From an uncultured Propionibacteriaceae bacterium (GTDB lineage Bacteria; Actinomycetota; Actinomycetes; Propionibacteriales; Propionibacteriaceae), in contig CAMCJC010000026.1 in NCBI GenBank assembly GCA_945875065.1, forward strand, positions 1-14,083: a stretch of DNA of 14,083 nt. The letters run 5' to 3'. Under the pieces are notes generated by a model that was given only the letters and a program-made list of their open reading frames with translations, searched no databases and had not been told where the DNA came from. Every line of letters starts with the position of its first letter. Positions within the stretch are counted from its first letter, which is position 1. Positions 7,516 through 13,605 of this stretch are shown here, piece after piece. The position numbers were made by a program, and so were the translations under genes.

Positions 7516-8334
7516 TCATGACCGGACGGTCTGTCTTGCTCGGGTGTGGGTGAGCCGGTAGGAGTGGGTGCCGGTTTCGATGATGGTGGCGTTGTAGGTG
7601 AGGCGGTCGACGATCGCTGCGCAGAGCCTGGGGTCGGTGAAGGTGTCGGTCCAGGCGGAGAAGGACTGGTTGGAGGCGATCGCGATGGCGTTCTTCTCCT
7701 CTCGCTCGGTGAGGACCTGGAACAACAGCTCGGCCCCTCTCCGGTCGAGTTCCATGTATCCCATTTCGTCAATGACCAAGAGATCCACTCTTCCGTAGCG
7801 GTTGATGGTCTTGGTGAGTTGTTTCTCGTCGGCGGCCTCCACCAGCTCGTTCACGAGCCGGGTGGCGAGGGTGTAGCGGACGCGGTAGCCCTGCTCGGCG
7901 GCGGCGGTGCCGAGGGCGATGAGCAGGTGGGACTTGCCGGTGCCGGAGTCCCCGATCAGGCACAACGGGTCGCCGCGGCGGATCCAGTCGCCGGCGGCGA
8001 GCTCGTTGAGGGTGGCGGGGTTGATGTTCGGGTTCGCGGTGAAGTCGAAGTCGGCGAGCCACTTGTCGCGGGGGAAGCCGGCGTTCTTGATGCGGCGCAG
8101 GGTGGAGCGCCGGTCGCGGTCGTCGACCTCGGCCAGGAGCAGCTCGGCGAGGAAGCCCTGGTAGGTGAGTTGTTCCTTGGTGGCGGCGGTGATGGCCTCG
8201 TCGACGACGGAGCGGATGGTGGGCAGTCGCAAGCGGCGGCAGGCCTGGTCGATCGCGGCCTGGGCGGCTTGTTCAGTGAGGCCGTGACGACGGCGAAAAC
8301 CTGCCGGACGGGGGCTGGTGTTGGTGGTGGTCAT
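7516..8334 (-). CDS. istB: IS21-family ATP-binding helper protein IstB
   Basis: 272 residues, AAA+ (DnaC-like) ATPase that assembles on DNA and stimulates the IstA transposase during target selection. Seen: Walker A GDSGTGKSHL at 128-137, Walker B DLLVIDEMGYM at about 183-193, and the typical RRGAELLFQVLTER and SNQSFSAW segments. Length is usual for the family (about 250-270). The start ATG 8334 overlaps the istA stop (ATGA), so synthesis is coupled to istA. The ORF is intact, so the element may still be active. The stop is at 7516, about 75 bp before the response-regulator start. Confidence 0.96.
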   Translation of the reverse strand: MTTTNTSPRPAGFRRRHGLTEQAAQAAIDQACRRLRLPTIRSVVDEAITAATKEQLTYQGFLAELLLAEVDDRDRRSTLRRIKNAGFPRDKWLADFDFTANPNINPATLNELAAGDWIRRGDPLCLIGDSGTGKSHLLIALGTAAAEQGYRVRYTLATRLVNELVEAADEKQLTKTINRYGRVDLLVIDEMGYMELDRRGAELLFQVLTEREEKNAIAIASNQSFSAWTDTFTDPRLCAAIVDRLTYNATIIETGTHSYRLTHTRARQTVRS

Positions 8335-9998
8335 GGGGTTCCTGTCGGGGTGTGGTGGTGGGCTTCGACGGTGGCTGCAGCGGGGTCGGGTTGGCGACGT
8401 CGCAACAGCTCGTCGTAGGCGGTGACGGTGGGCAGGGGTCGAGTGTCCTCGGGTAGGTGCGCGATGACCTGGTGCGGGTCGGTGGGGCGTCGTGGTGGCA
8501 GGTTCACGACCGTCCCCCGCCTGGTCGGGGTGGTAGGGATGGGTGTGTGGGTGGTGGCGTGGCGGCGGGCTTCGACGGCGACGACGTCGGGGCTGATCGC
8601 GCCGACCGACAGGGCGCTGGTGATGCCGGCGATCACCGCCTCGGCGGGGAGGGAGCGGTGGAGCAGGAGCACGTCGATGAGTTCTTGGGTGCCTGCGACG
8701 TCACCGCTGGTCTTGCGGGCTGCGGCCCAGAACGCGTCGTGGGCTGCGGTGAATGCCCCCGCGGCTCTGGCTTGGGCCAGGGCGGTGGAGCCTGGGAACG
8801 CACCGGGCTTGTGGCGTAGGACTTCTAGGTAGTGGTCCAGCTCGACCCGGGTCACCCCGCGGGTGCCGAGGCGTGGGTGGGTGGCCACTATGGTGCGGCC
8901 TTCGAAGACGACCACGCACGAGGCCCGCAGGCTGACGCGGACGCGTTGCCCGATCAGGTGCGCGGGGACGGAGTACTTGACCATGCGGACGGTGATCAGG
9001 GCGGAGCGGTCGACGCGCGGGTGGAGGATCAGGCCAGGGTCGAAGTCCTCGGCCGGTAGCGGGGCCAGGTGGTCGAGTTCGGCGTGGTAGTCCTGCCCGA
9101 TCGTGTTCGCATGGCCGGTGATGCGGCGGGTGTTGTCATCGTGTTCCCAGGTGCGGATCTTGTCGTTGAGTTCGTCCAGGCTGGCGACCTCGGGCATCGG
9201 GGTGAGGTGGTTGCGGCGGAACCAGCCGACCTCGCCCTCGACACCACCCTTCTCGTGGGCTCCGTCGATGCCCGGCTGACAGTAGAACGCGTCGAAGCCG
9301 TAGTGAGAGCGGAACAGCACCCAGCGTTCGTTCTCCTGGCGGAGCCGGTCACCGCCGTGGATGACCTGCACCACGGCGGAGGTGAGGTTGTCGTAGCGGA
9401 TGTGGCGGGTCGGGATCCCGCCCAGGGCGTGGAAGGCCTCGATGTGTCCCTCGAGGAAGGCTTCCTGCCCGCCGGTCGGGTAGACGCGGTGGATGGCCTT
9501 GCCCGAGTGGGACAGGCGGTAGACGAACATGTGGCACTTGGTCTTGATGGCGTCGAGGATGACGTAGACCTCGCCGAAGTCGACCTCGGCCTCCGCGCCG
9601 GGGGCGTGGTCCTGCGGCACCATCGCCTCCACCCGACGCCCGGCCTCCAGATCGATCTGCGCGCGCCGGACCCGCACGTAGTCCCGCACCGTCGAGTACG
9701 ACAGGTCCGTGGCGCCGTGTTCGTCGCGTAGCCGGGCCAGGATCCTGGTCGCGGTATGACGCTGCTTGCGTGGCGCAGTCAGGTCATAGCGCAGCATCTC
9801 GTCGATCGCCGGCTTGTACGGGTCCAGACGCGGTGCCGTGCGAACCGGCCTCTTGCGGGGCGGGGGTTCGGCAGCGGCGAGTGCCTGGCGGACGGTGCGG
9901 CGGTGGACTCCGTGTTTGCGGGCGAGCTCGCGGATGGACAGACCCTCCACTCGCGCGTCGTGGCGGATGTCGGCGTACAGCTGCACTCGTGACCCCAT
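8331..9998 (-). CDS. istA: IS21-family transposase IstA
   Basis: 555 residues, DDE transposase of IS21. Seen: N-terminal helix-turn-helix (SIRELARKHGVHRRTVRQAL, 21-40) for end binding; RNase H-like catalytic core with candidate acidic residues D140 (EVDFGE), D203 (RYDNLTSAV) and E254 (KGGVEGEVGWFRRNH); and a C-terminal domain about 300-555 with a basic segment. The length fits the longer actinobacterial IstA proteins. Start: ATG at 9998 with AAGGGAG six bases upstream. The last four bases overlap istB. No stop or frameshift interrupts it, so a functional transposase is likely. Confidence 0.96.
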   Translation of the reverse strand: MGSRVQLYADIRHDARVEGLSIRELARKHGVHRRTVRQALAAAEPPPRKRPVRTAPRLDPYKPAIDEMLRYDLTAPRKQRHTATRILARLRDEHGATDLSYSTVRDYVRVRRAQIDLEAGRRVEAMVPQDHAPGAEAEVDFGEVYVILDAIKTKCHMFVYRLSHSGKAIHRVYPTGGQEAFLEGHIEAFHALGGIPTRHIRYDNLTSAVVQVIHGGDRLRQENERWVLFRSHYGFDAFYCQPGIDGAHEKGGVEGEVGWFRRNHLTPMPEVASLDELNDKIRTWEHDDNTRRITGHANTIGQDYHAELDHLAPLPAEDFDPGLILHPRVDRSALITVRMVKYSVPAHLIGQRVRVSLRASCVVVFEGRTIVATHPRLGTRGVTRVELDHYLEVLRHKPGAFPGSTALAQARAAGAFTAAHDAFWAAARKTSGDVAGTQELIDVLLLHRSLPAEAVIAGITSALSVGAISPDVVAVEARRHATTHTPIPTTPTRRGTVVNLPPRRPTDPHQVIAHLPEDTRPLPTVTAYDELLRRRQPDPAAATVEAHHHTPTGTP

Positions 9999-10055
9999 CT
10001 CGGCTCCCTTGCCCTCGCGACTGGTTCCCAGTGATGGGGACCAGCGTGAAGGGGT

Positions 10056-10144
10056 GGGGCCAGTTCAGACCGTCAACACCCCGGCAAGTCGCACGCGGGG
10101 CCAGATCAGGCCGTCACAACGGGGCCAAACCAAGCTGTCACAAC
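10056..10144 (+). repeat. Three diverged 24-bp direct repeats at the IS21 istA-side end
   Basis: Copies at 10056-10079, 10097-10120 and 10121-10144. Each begins GGGGCCA and ends GTCAACAC or GTCACAAC, with about 16-20 identical positions between pairs; the last two abut head to tail. Multiple repeats at the ends are typical of IS21 elements and serve as transposase binding sites. The outermost copy probably contains the terminal inverted repeat. Apart from these, the stretch 9999-10181 holds no gene. Confidence 0.75.
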
Positions 10145-10181
10145 CAGATTCGGGAGCCGCGCAGCAGGGGGAACTCGAAAG

Positions 10182-11273
10182 TCAGGCTCCCGATGATTGG
10201 CGCATGTTCTCGGAGGCAAGTCGCGCGTAGATGAGGGTGTCGGTCCATTCGCCCTTGCTGAACCAGTCCTGGACGTGGTGTGCTTCGAGCCGCATCCCGA
10301 CACGACGAGCGAGTGCTGCGGAGGCGCTGTTGCGGGCATCCATCTGCGCGGTGATGCGGTGGAGCTTGTAGTGGTCAAACCCGAGGGTGAGCACTGCTCG
10401 GACGGCTTCGCTGGCGAAACCTTGCCCGCCGTGGGCCGGGTCGAGGACCCACCCGATCTCGCCCTGGCGGTGTTCGTGATCGGTGAGCCAGAGCGCGATG
10501 TCTCCGATCGCGACGCCGTCACGCTCGATGACCAGCGCAAGCGCACCAGTCTCACCATCGAGGCCGGTCTTGCTCAGGCGCTCGGTGACCTTGTCACGGG
10601 TGATGTCCGCGGTCCACGGCTCATCCAACAGATAGCGGGAAACCTCAGGCCGCGAGTACAGCTCATGAAGCCAACCGGCATCGTCGGCGCTATGCAGGCG
10701 CAGCCGGAGCCGTTCCGTCTCCAACGGCCACTCACTGCTGGAAGCGAGGTCGCGTCGGTAGTGGATCAACTCCTCGTGCTGTCCTGCGGGTGTGGTCCCG
10801 ACGCATCGCTCGACCTCACGGAACCCTGCGGTCGTCAAGCATCGCTGGGAGGCCTTGTTCTCCGGGAGTGTGCGTGCCGTCAAGGTTCGAAGTCCACTGT
10901 TGTGCGCGAAGCGCGATGCCAGCTCTAGGCCGCGACGAGCATGCCCCTCTCCGCGTGCATCGGGATGAATCCAGAACCCGACCTCGGCAGCCTCGGAGCT
11001 GACGTCGAAGAGTACCAAGGAGCCCACGAACCGGTCCGTCTCGGCGTCGGCAAGTGCGAGGACTGCCAGCGTGCCTGACGACATACCCGCCGCGACCTCT
11101 TCGCGGATCATCCGTCGCACGGAGTCGGGGGTGTAGTCGGGCTCGGGCAGGTGGCCGAAGCGCCGCACAGCTTCATCCCTGGTGCCAGCCGCATACGTGT
11201 CTGCATCCAGCTCAGAGAGGGAGCGTAGGCGAGTGTCCTCATAGGTGATCGGAAGTGTGGTGGTATCCAGCAT
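10182..11273 (-). CDS. Two-domain GNAT-family N-acetyltransferase (RimJ/RimL-like)
   Basis: 363 residues forming two GNAT acetyltransferase domains in tandem. Domain 1, about residues 8-175, contains AEVGFWIHPDARGEGHARRGL, the acetyl-CoA loop (motif A, RGEGHA), and the NKASQRCLTTAGF motif-B region. Domain 2, about 180-355, starts at LETERLRLRLH and contains GEIGWVLDPAHGGQGFASEAV (GGQGFA) and ARNSASAALARRVGMRLEAH. Domain 2 looks like RimJ/RimL ribosomal-protein or small-molecule acetyltransferases. The substrate is unknown. The start ATG 11273 lies 59 bp from the divergent TetR-type regulator, the usual arrangement of a regulator and its target, so control by it is likely. A drug or toxic amine as substrate is possible given the resistance genes around it, but nothing in the sequence shows this. 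The stop at 10182 lies 36 bp from the IS21 end, so the element may have landed in its 3' flank. Confidence 0.9.
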   Translation of the reverse strand: MLDTTTLPITYEDTRLRSLSELDADTYAAGTRDEAVRRFGHLPEPDYTPDSVRRMIREEVAAGMSSGTLAVLALADAETDRFVGSLVLFDVSSEAAEVGFWIHPDARGEGHARRGLELASRFAHNSGLRTLTARTLPENKASQRCLTTAGFREVERCVGTTPAGQHEELIHYRRDLASSSEWPLETERLRLRLHSADDAGWLHELYSRPEVSRYLLDEPWTADITRDKVTERLSKTGLDGETGALALVIERDGVAIGDIALWLTDHEHRQGEIGWVLDPAHGGQGFASEAVRAVLTLGFDHYKLHRITAQMDARNSASAALARRVGMRLEAHHVQDWFSKGEWTDTLIYARLASENMRQSSGA

Positions 11274-11332
11274 GCGCTAAACCTAACATAGAATGGATAG
11301 CTAACTGAAGCGTGTTTGGTTAGGCTGGTGGG
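11274..11332. promoter_or_regulatory. Divergent promoter/operator region between GNAT and TetR genes
   Basis: This 59-bp AT-richer gap serves both genes. Inverted arms CCTAAC (11282-11287) and GTTAGG (11319-11324) flank a central TAGCTA palindrome (11298-11303). For the plus strand, TAGCTA, a 17-bp spacer and TAGGCT (11321-11326) form a plausible promoter whose start would fall at or near the GTG at 11333, suggesting a leaderless transcript. For the minus strand TATGTT or TAGGTT just before the ATG could be the -10. The palindromes are candidate TetR-family operators. Confidence 0.45.
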
Positions 11333-11929
11333 GTGAGCTACTGGGAACACCGCAAACCTGTGCAACGCCTCCGCGCAGTGGACATCGTCGAGGTTGCGAG
11401 GGCATCGGTAAGGCTGCTGGACGAAGGCGGGTTGAGGGCCCTCACCCTGAGATCTGTGGCACAACAGGTGGGTGTCGCTCCAGCCAGCCTGTACTCCCGC
11501 GTCGAATCAGTCGACGATCTGTTCGACCTCGCCCTCGACACAGCGCTTGCAGACGACCCCGTGATGTCCGAGTCGCTCCGCAACGCCGACCTGCCCGCCC
11601 TGATGCACGCCTTCTTCGCGCACCTCACGACCCACCGCTGGGCCGGTCAGGTCATCGGCATGCGCGCACCCAGGGGCCCCACATATCTAGCCCTCTCCGA
11701 GCGAATGTGCGTCCTGCTCGAACAAGCGGGCACCCCGGATCCGCTGGGAACGGCCTACCGATTGTCCAACCTGGTGATCGGCGCCTCCCTGACCGCCCCC
11801 ATGGCATCTGACGAGAAGCGCGTCACCATCGACCCCGACCAAGCCCCCACCTACGCACGACTCCACGCAACGCACCACATCAGCCCACGCGAGATCCTCT
11901 CCGACGGCATCACGGCACTCCTGACGTGA
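11333..11929 (+). CDS. TetR/AcrR-family transcriptional regulator
   Basis: 198 residues. N-terminal TetR DNA-binding domain at about 15-60: VDIVEVARASVRLLDEGG, then helix-turn-helix LTLRSVAQQVGVAPASLYSRV and the conserved DDLFDLAL. The remainder, about 65-198, is the ligand-binding domain with no recognisable ligand motif. Start: GTG at 11333, with no convincing Shine-Dalgarno but a promoter-like -10 placed for a leaderless message. It is divergent from the GNAT gene and probably represses that gene and itself. Its last 20 bases overlap, tail to tail, the 3' end of the AraC-type gene of the erm operon, so transcripts from both sides could interfere. Inducer unknown. Confidence 0.92.
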   Translation: MSYWEHRKPVQRLRAVDIVEVARASVRLLDEGGLRALTLRSVAQQVGVAPASLYSRVESVDDLFDLALDTALADDPVMSESLRNADLPALMHAFFAHLTTHRWAGQVIGMRAPRGPTYLALSERMCVLLEQAGTPDPLGTAYRLSNLVIGASLTAPMASDEKRVTIDPDQAPTYARLHATHHISPREILSDGITALLT

Positions 11930-12389
11930 GGGGGCCTCTTGATTCGGGGCTGCCCTGCGTTGCTGATGGCCACGGGCTGGTCTCCGTGAGAGTGCGCCCA
12001 ATCGCAGTGCGCCGATAGGCGGACGGGCTGATCCCGACGATGGCGGTGAACTGCCGTGCGGCATGACCACGGCTGCGCCACCCGACTTTTGTCATGGCGA
12101 CGCCGATTGGAAGATCAGTCTCGACCAGAAGGTGAGCCAGCCGATGGGCCCGAATGTGAGCCAGGTACCGCATGGGCGGCATCCCGAATCGTTGTGTGAA
12201 GGCTCTGCCCAGCTGTGACACCGAGAGGTGAACCAGCGTGGCAAGGTCACGGAGCCGCCAATCCCGTTCAGGTGCTTCTGCGAGCAGCCGCGCTGCCAGA
12301 TCTGCGGATGTTTCACCGGAACGGTGCTCCGTGGCACTCCTAGCTGTTGACGTGTACCGGCAGGCCTGGTGCCGCGCAGCGATGGTCAT
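11910..12389 (-). CDS. Stand-alone AraC-type DNA-binding protein, translationally coupled to erm
   Basis: 159 residues with essentially only an AraC/XylS DNA-binding domain: first helix-turn-helix at about 45-66 (RLRDLATLVHLSVSQLGRAF), the RFGMPPMRYLAHIRAHRLAHLL linker, second helix-turn-helix at about 92-118 (IGVAMTKVGWRSRGHAARQF), and the family signature GISPSAYRR. No separate ligand domain; the size is like MarA/SoxS, which act by their cellular level. The start ATG 12389 overlaps the erm stop (ATGA), so its synthesis should follow that of Erm. A longer frame open upstream is only the shadow of erm. If erm is induced by stalled leader translation, this regulator would rise too. Targets are unknown; other resistance genes or transfer genes are candidates. 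The last 20 bases overlap the TetR gene convergently. Confidence 0.88.
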   Translation of the reverse strand: MTIAARHQACRYTSTARSATEHRSGETSADLAARLLAEAPERDWRLRDLATLVHLSVSQLGRAFTQRFGMPPMRYLAHIRAHRLAHLLVETDLPIGVAMTKVGWRSRGHAARQFTAIVGISPSAYRRTAIGRTLTETSPWPSATQGSPESRGPLTSGVP

Positions 12390-13213
12390 CGACGGCGCCT
12401 CTTCGACTTCACCTGCTGCGTCCGCGCACGGTGTGCAGGCGGTGAAGAACCGGTGGTCTTGAACAAGTCCACCCATGCCTCGACGGGCACGTCCTTCGGG
12501 AGTCTTGCAGCGGTCACGCCGTGGCTTGTCAGCCACGACTGTGCGGTCTGTGGTGACCCGAGTGAGGTGGTGCGCGCGAGGATTTGGGCCAGCCCGCGGC
12601 CGGGGCCGGTGTAGACGCGGTGGACCAGGGCATGGAACTGGCGTCGCCGTGTCGGGGACAGCAGCGGATGTTCGCGACGGTGAATGGTGAGGATTCCGCC
12701 GTCGACTCCCGGACGCGGGGTGAACGCGCGAGCGGGAACACGACTGTGCAACGTGAACTCGAACCAAGGCGCCCATTGCGCCGTCATCATCGTTGCACCG
12801 CCGACACCCGCTCTGCGCCGCGCGACCTCCCACTGCACGAGCACGATTGCATCGGTCCATGCCGGGGAGCGCAGAATCTGTCGCAGCATGGCCGTGGTCT
12901 GGTGAAACGGCAGGTTGCCGACGAGCACATGCGCCGACGTTGGAAGCCGGTAGGACAGGAAGTCGTCGGCGACGACCTCGACATGTGACGGCAGCCGCTC
13001 GGCCAGGCGTTGGGCGAGCCGGGTGTCGATCTCGACGGCTGTCACCGGTCGCCCGAGCTGGGCCAGCGGCGAGGTGAGTGCTCCGTCACCGGGGCCGATC
13101 TCGATGATCGGGCCATCGGTGGCGGCCACGAGCCGGGTCATCGTGGCAATGATGGATGGGTCAGTCAGGAAGTTCTGGCCGTGCTCATGACGGCCACCTC
13201 GATAGGTAGGCAC
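12386..13213 (-). CDS. erm: Erm(X)-like 23S rRNA adenine N6-methyltransferase (macrolide-lincosamide-streptogramin B resistance)
   Basis: 275 residues. Methylates the 23S rRNA adenine equivalent to A2058, giving resistance to macrolides, lincosamides and streptogramin B. Seen: N-terminal RHEHGQNFLTD (8-18), SAM-binding motif I EIGPGDGALT (38-47), acidic EID (61-63) and DDF, catalytic NLPF (100-103), then QWEVARRRAGVGGATMMTAQW, shared with actinobacterial Erm(X), and a basic C-terminal tail. HGQNFL and the arrangement distinguish it from KsgA, as does the attenuator upstream. Start: GTG 13213, with GGAG six bases upstream; its first residues (MPTYRGGRHEHGQ) align in length with Erm(X). An upstream in-frame GTG (13246) lies inside the attenuator and lacks a ribosome site. 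From memory it is clearly diverged from Corynebacterium Erm(X), so the exact class needs an alignment. Coupled to the AraC-type gene by ATGA. Regulation: see the leader peptide. Confidence 0.94.
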   Translation of the reverse strand: MPTYRGGRHEHGQNFLTDPSIIATMTRLVAATDGPIIEIGPGDGALTSPLAQLGRPVTAVEIDTRLAQRLAERLPSHVEVVADDFLSYRLPTSAHVLVGNLPFHQTTAMLRQILRSPAWTDAIVLVQWEVARRRAGVGGATMMTAQWAPWFEFTLHSRVPARAFTPRPGVDGGILTIHRREHPLLSPTRRRQFHALVHRVYTGPGRGLAQILARTTSLGSPQTAQSWLTSHGVTAARLPKDVPVEAWVDLFKTTGSSPPAHRARTQQVKSKRRRR

Positions 13214-13338
13214 TGTTTGCTCCGTGGTTGTTGCGGAGCCGGGCACGCTGAAAGAGCCGCCCGGCCGTGATCACCGGGGGGCGGGAGCAACAACCTGTGG
13301 AGGGTGCTCGCCGCTGTTAGCGGCTGCGCAGACGCAGC
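13214..13338 (-). promoter_or_regulatory. erm translational attenuator (competing hairpins over the Shine-Dalgarno)
   Basis: Several inverted repeats lie between the leader and erm. The segment 13284-13295 can pair in two ways: GGTTGTTGC (13287-13295) with GCAACAACC (13226-13234), 9 perfect bp; or TTGCTCC (13284-13290) with GGAGCAA (13217-13223), 7 perfect bp that bury the erm Shine-Dalgarno GGAG (13220-13223). Upstream, the leader codons for the arrest motif form a 6-bp stem (13323-13328 with 13333-13338), and a 6-bp stem with a 3-base loop (13310-13315 with 13319-13324) covers the leader stop; these two overlap. A further CCGCCC/GGGCGG stem lies at 13257-13262/13279-13284. This is the layout of drug-induced erm attenuation. 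Confidence 0.72.
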
Positions 13339-13361
13339 GAAGCAGTGCCGTAGAACAACAT
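13317..13361 (-). CDS. ermL: erm leader peptide (MLFYGTASLRLRSR) with macrolide-arrest motif
   Basis: 14 codons from ATG 13361 to TAA 13317-13319. The sequence MLFYGTASLRLRSR resembles, from memory, the Erm(X) leader, which starts MLISGTAFLRLR: Met-Leu, Gly-Thr-Ala and Leu-Arg-Leu-Arg coincide. R-L-R is the known +X+ macrolide-arrest motif at which ribosomes carrying a macrolide stall. Stalling here would melt the leader hairpins and free the erm ribosome site. GGTGG precedes the start closely, a weak ribosome site. It lies 103 bases upstream of the erm GTG. Too short for ordinary gene finders. Identification rests on sequence resemblance, position and the hairpins. Confidence 0.82.
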   Translation of the reverse strand: MLFYGTASLRLRSR

Positions 13362-13605
13362 GCCCACCAGCGTAGGTCACCCCACTGCCGGTCAGCAATT
13401 CAATATCCCGTCCTTGCTCAGAGACGCGGAGATCCGTATCAATGCTGTCAAGAACGAATCCCGAGCTAACCCACGGCCGCAGAGCCTCGGCAACATCGAG
13501 ACTCATCTCCGTGAGAGACCTCGACAGAGCTGCCACGCCTCTTGCAGATCGAGGTTGGGAGGCTGCCGGCTCACCTGTGTGACGACCGGGTGAGGGGTGG
13601 TTTGG
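13362..13605. other. Intergenic region between erm leader and relaxase: gene remnant and inverted repeats
   Basis: This 244-bp stretch must hold the erm promoter (minus) and the relaxase promoter (plus). No strong -35/-10 pair is evident; TTGCTG - 18 bp - TACGCT just before the leader is a weak candidate on the minus strand. On the minus strand a protein-like stretch (MSLDVAEALRPWVSSGF, ATG 13506, GGAG upstream; later DSIDTDLRVSEQGRDIELL) runs into the leader without domain completion and may be the 5' end of a truncated gene. Inverted repeats CCTCGA/TCGAGG (13519-13524, 13549-13554) and CTCACC/GGTGAG (13570-13575, 13589-13594) lie just upstream of the relaxase and are candidates for oriT parts. 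Confidence 0.35.

Larger units (their letters stand above)
7437..10146 (-). mobile_element. IS21-family insertion sequence
   Basis: The element carries istA and istB in the standard order and overlap. The istA-side end is marked by three diverged 24-bp direct repeats (10056-10144) with CACAACCA at the tip. The istB-side end is less sure. TCTGGCCC at 7451-7458 matches the GGGGCCAGA start of those repeats, and at the same 22-bp offset the sequence TGTC begins at 7437, matching the TGTG expected for the other tip. If so, the element reaches just past the response-regulator start codon. No target-site duplication could be recognised, so both boundaries are approximate (a few to tens of bases). 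Confidence 0.8.

Noticed and set aside
7443..7772. N-terminal extension of the response regulator to 7772
   Set aside because: The extra residues are out-of-frame istB and IS end sequence; the receiver domain starts normally at the ATG at 7442.
9999..10181. CRISPR-like array in the repeats near 10056-10144
   Set aside because: Only three diverged copies, two of them abutting without spacers, located at an IS21 end; they are transposase-binding repeats.
12390..12860. Long N-terminal extension of the AraC-type protein
   Set aside because: The extension lies wholly inside erm in another frame and is Pro/Arg-rich; the ATG overlapping the erm stop gives the usual solo AraC domain.
12386..13213. 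KsgA/RsmA housekeeping rRNA dimethyltransferase
   Set aside because: The RHEHGQNFL start, the QWEVARRRAGVG block, the basic tail and the upstream leader with RLR all fit Erm rather than KsgA.
13214..13246. erm start at GTG 13246
   Set aside because: It lacks a ribosome site, lies inside the attenuator stem and adds residues not expected for Erm(X)-type proteins; GTG 13213 has GGAG at good spacing.
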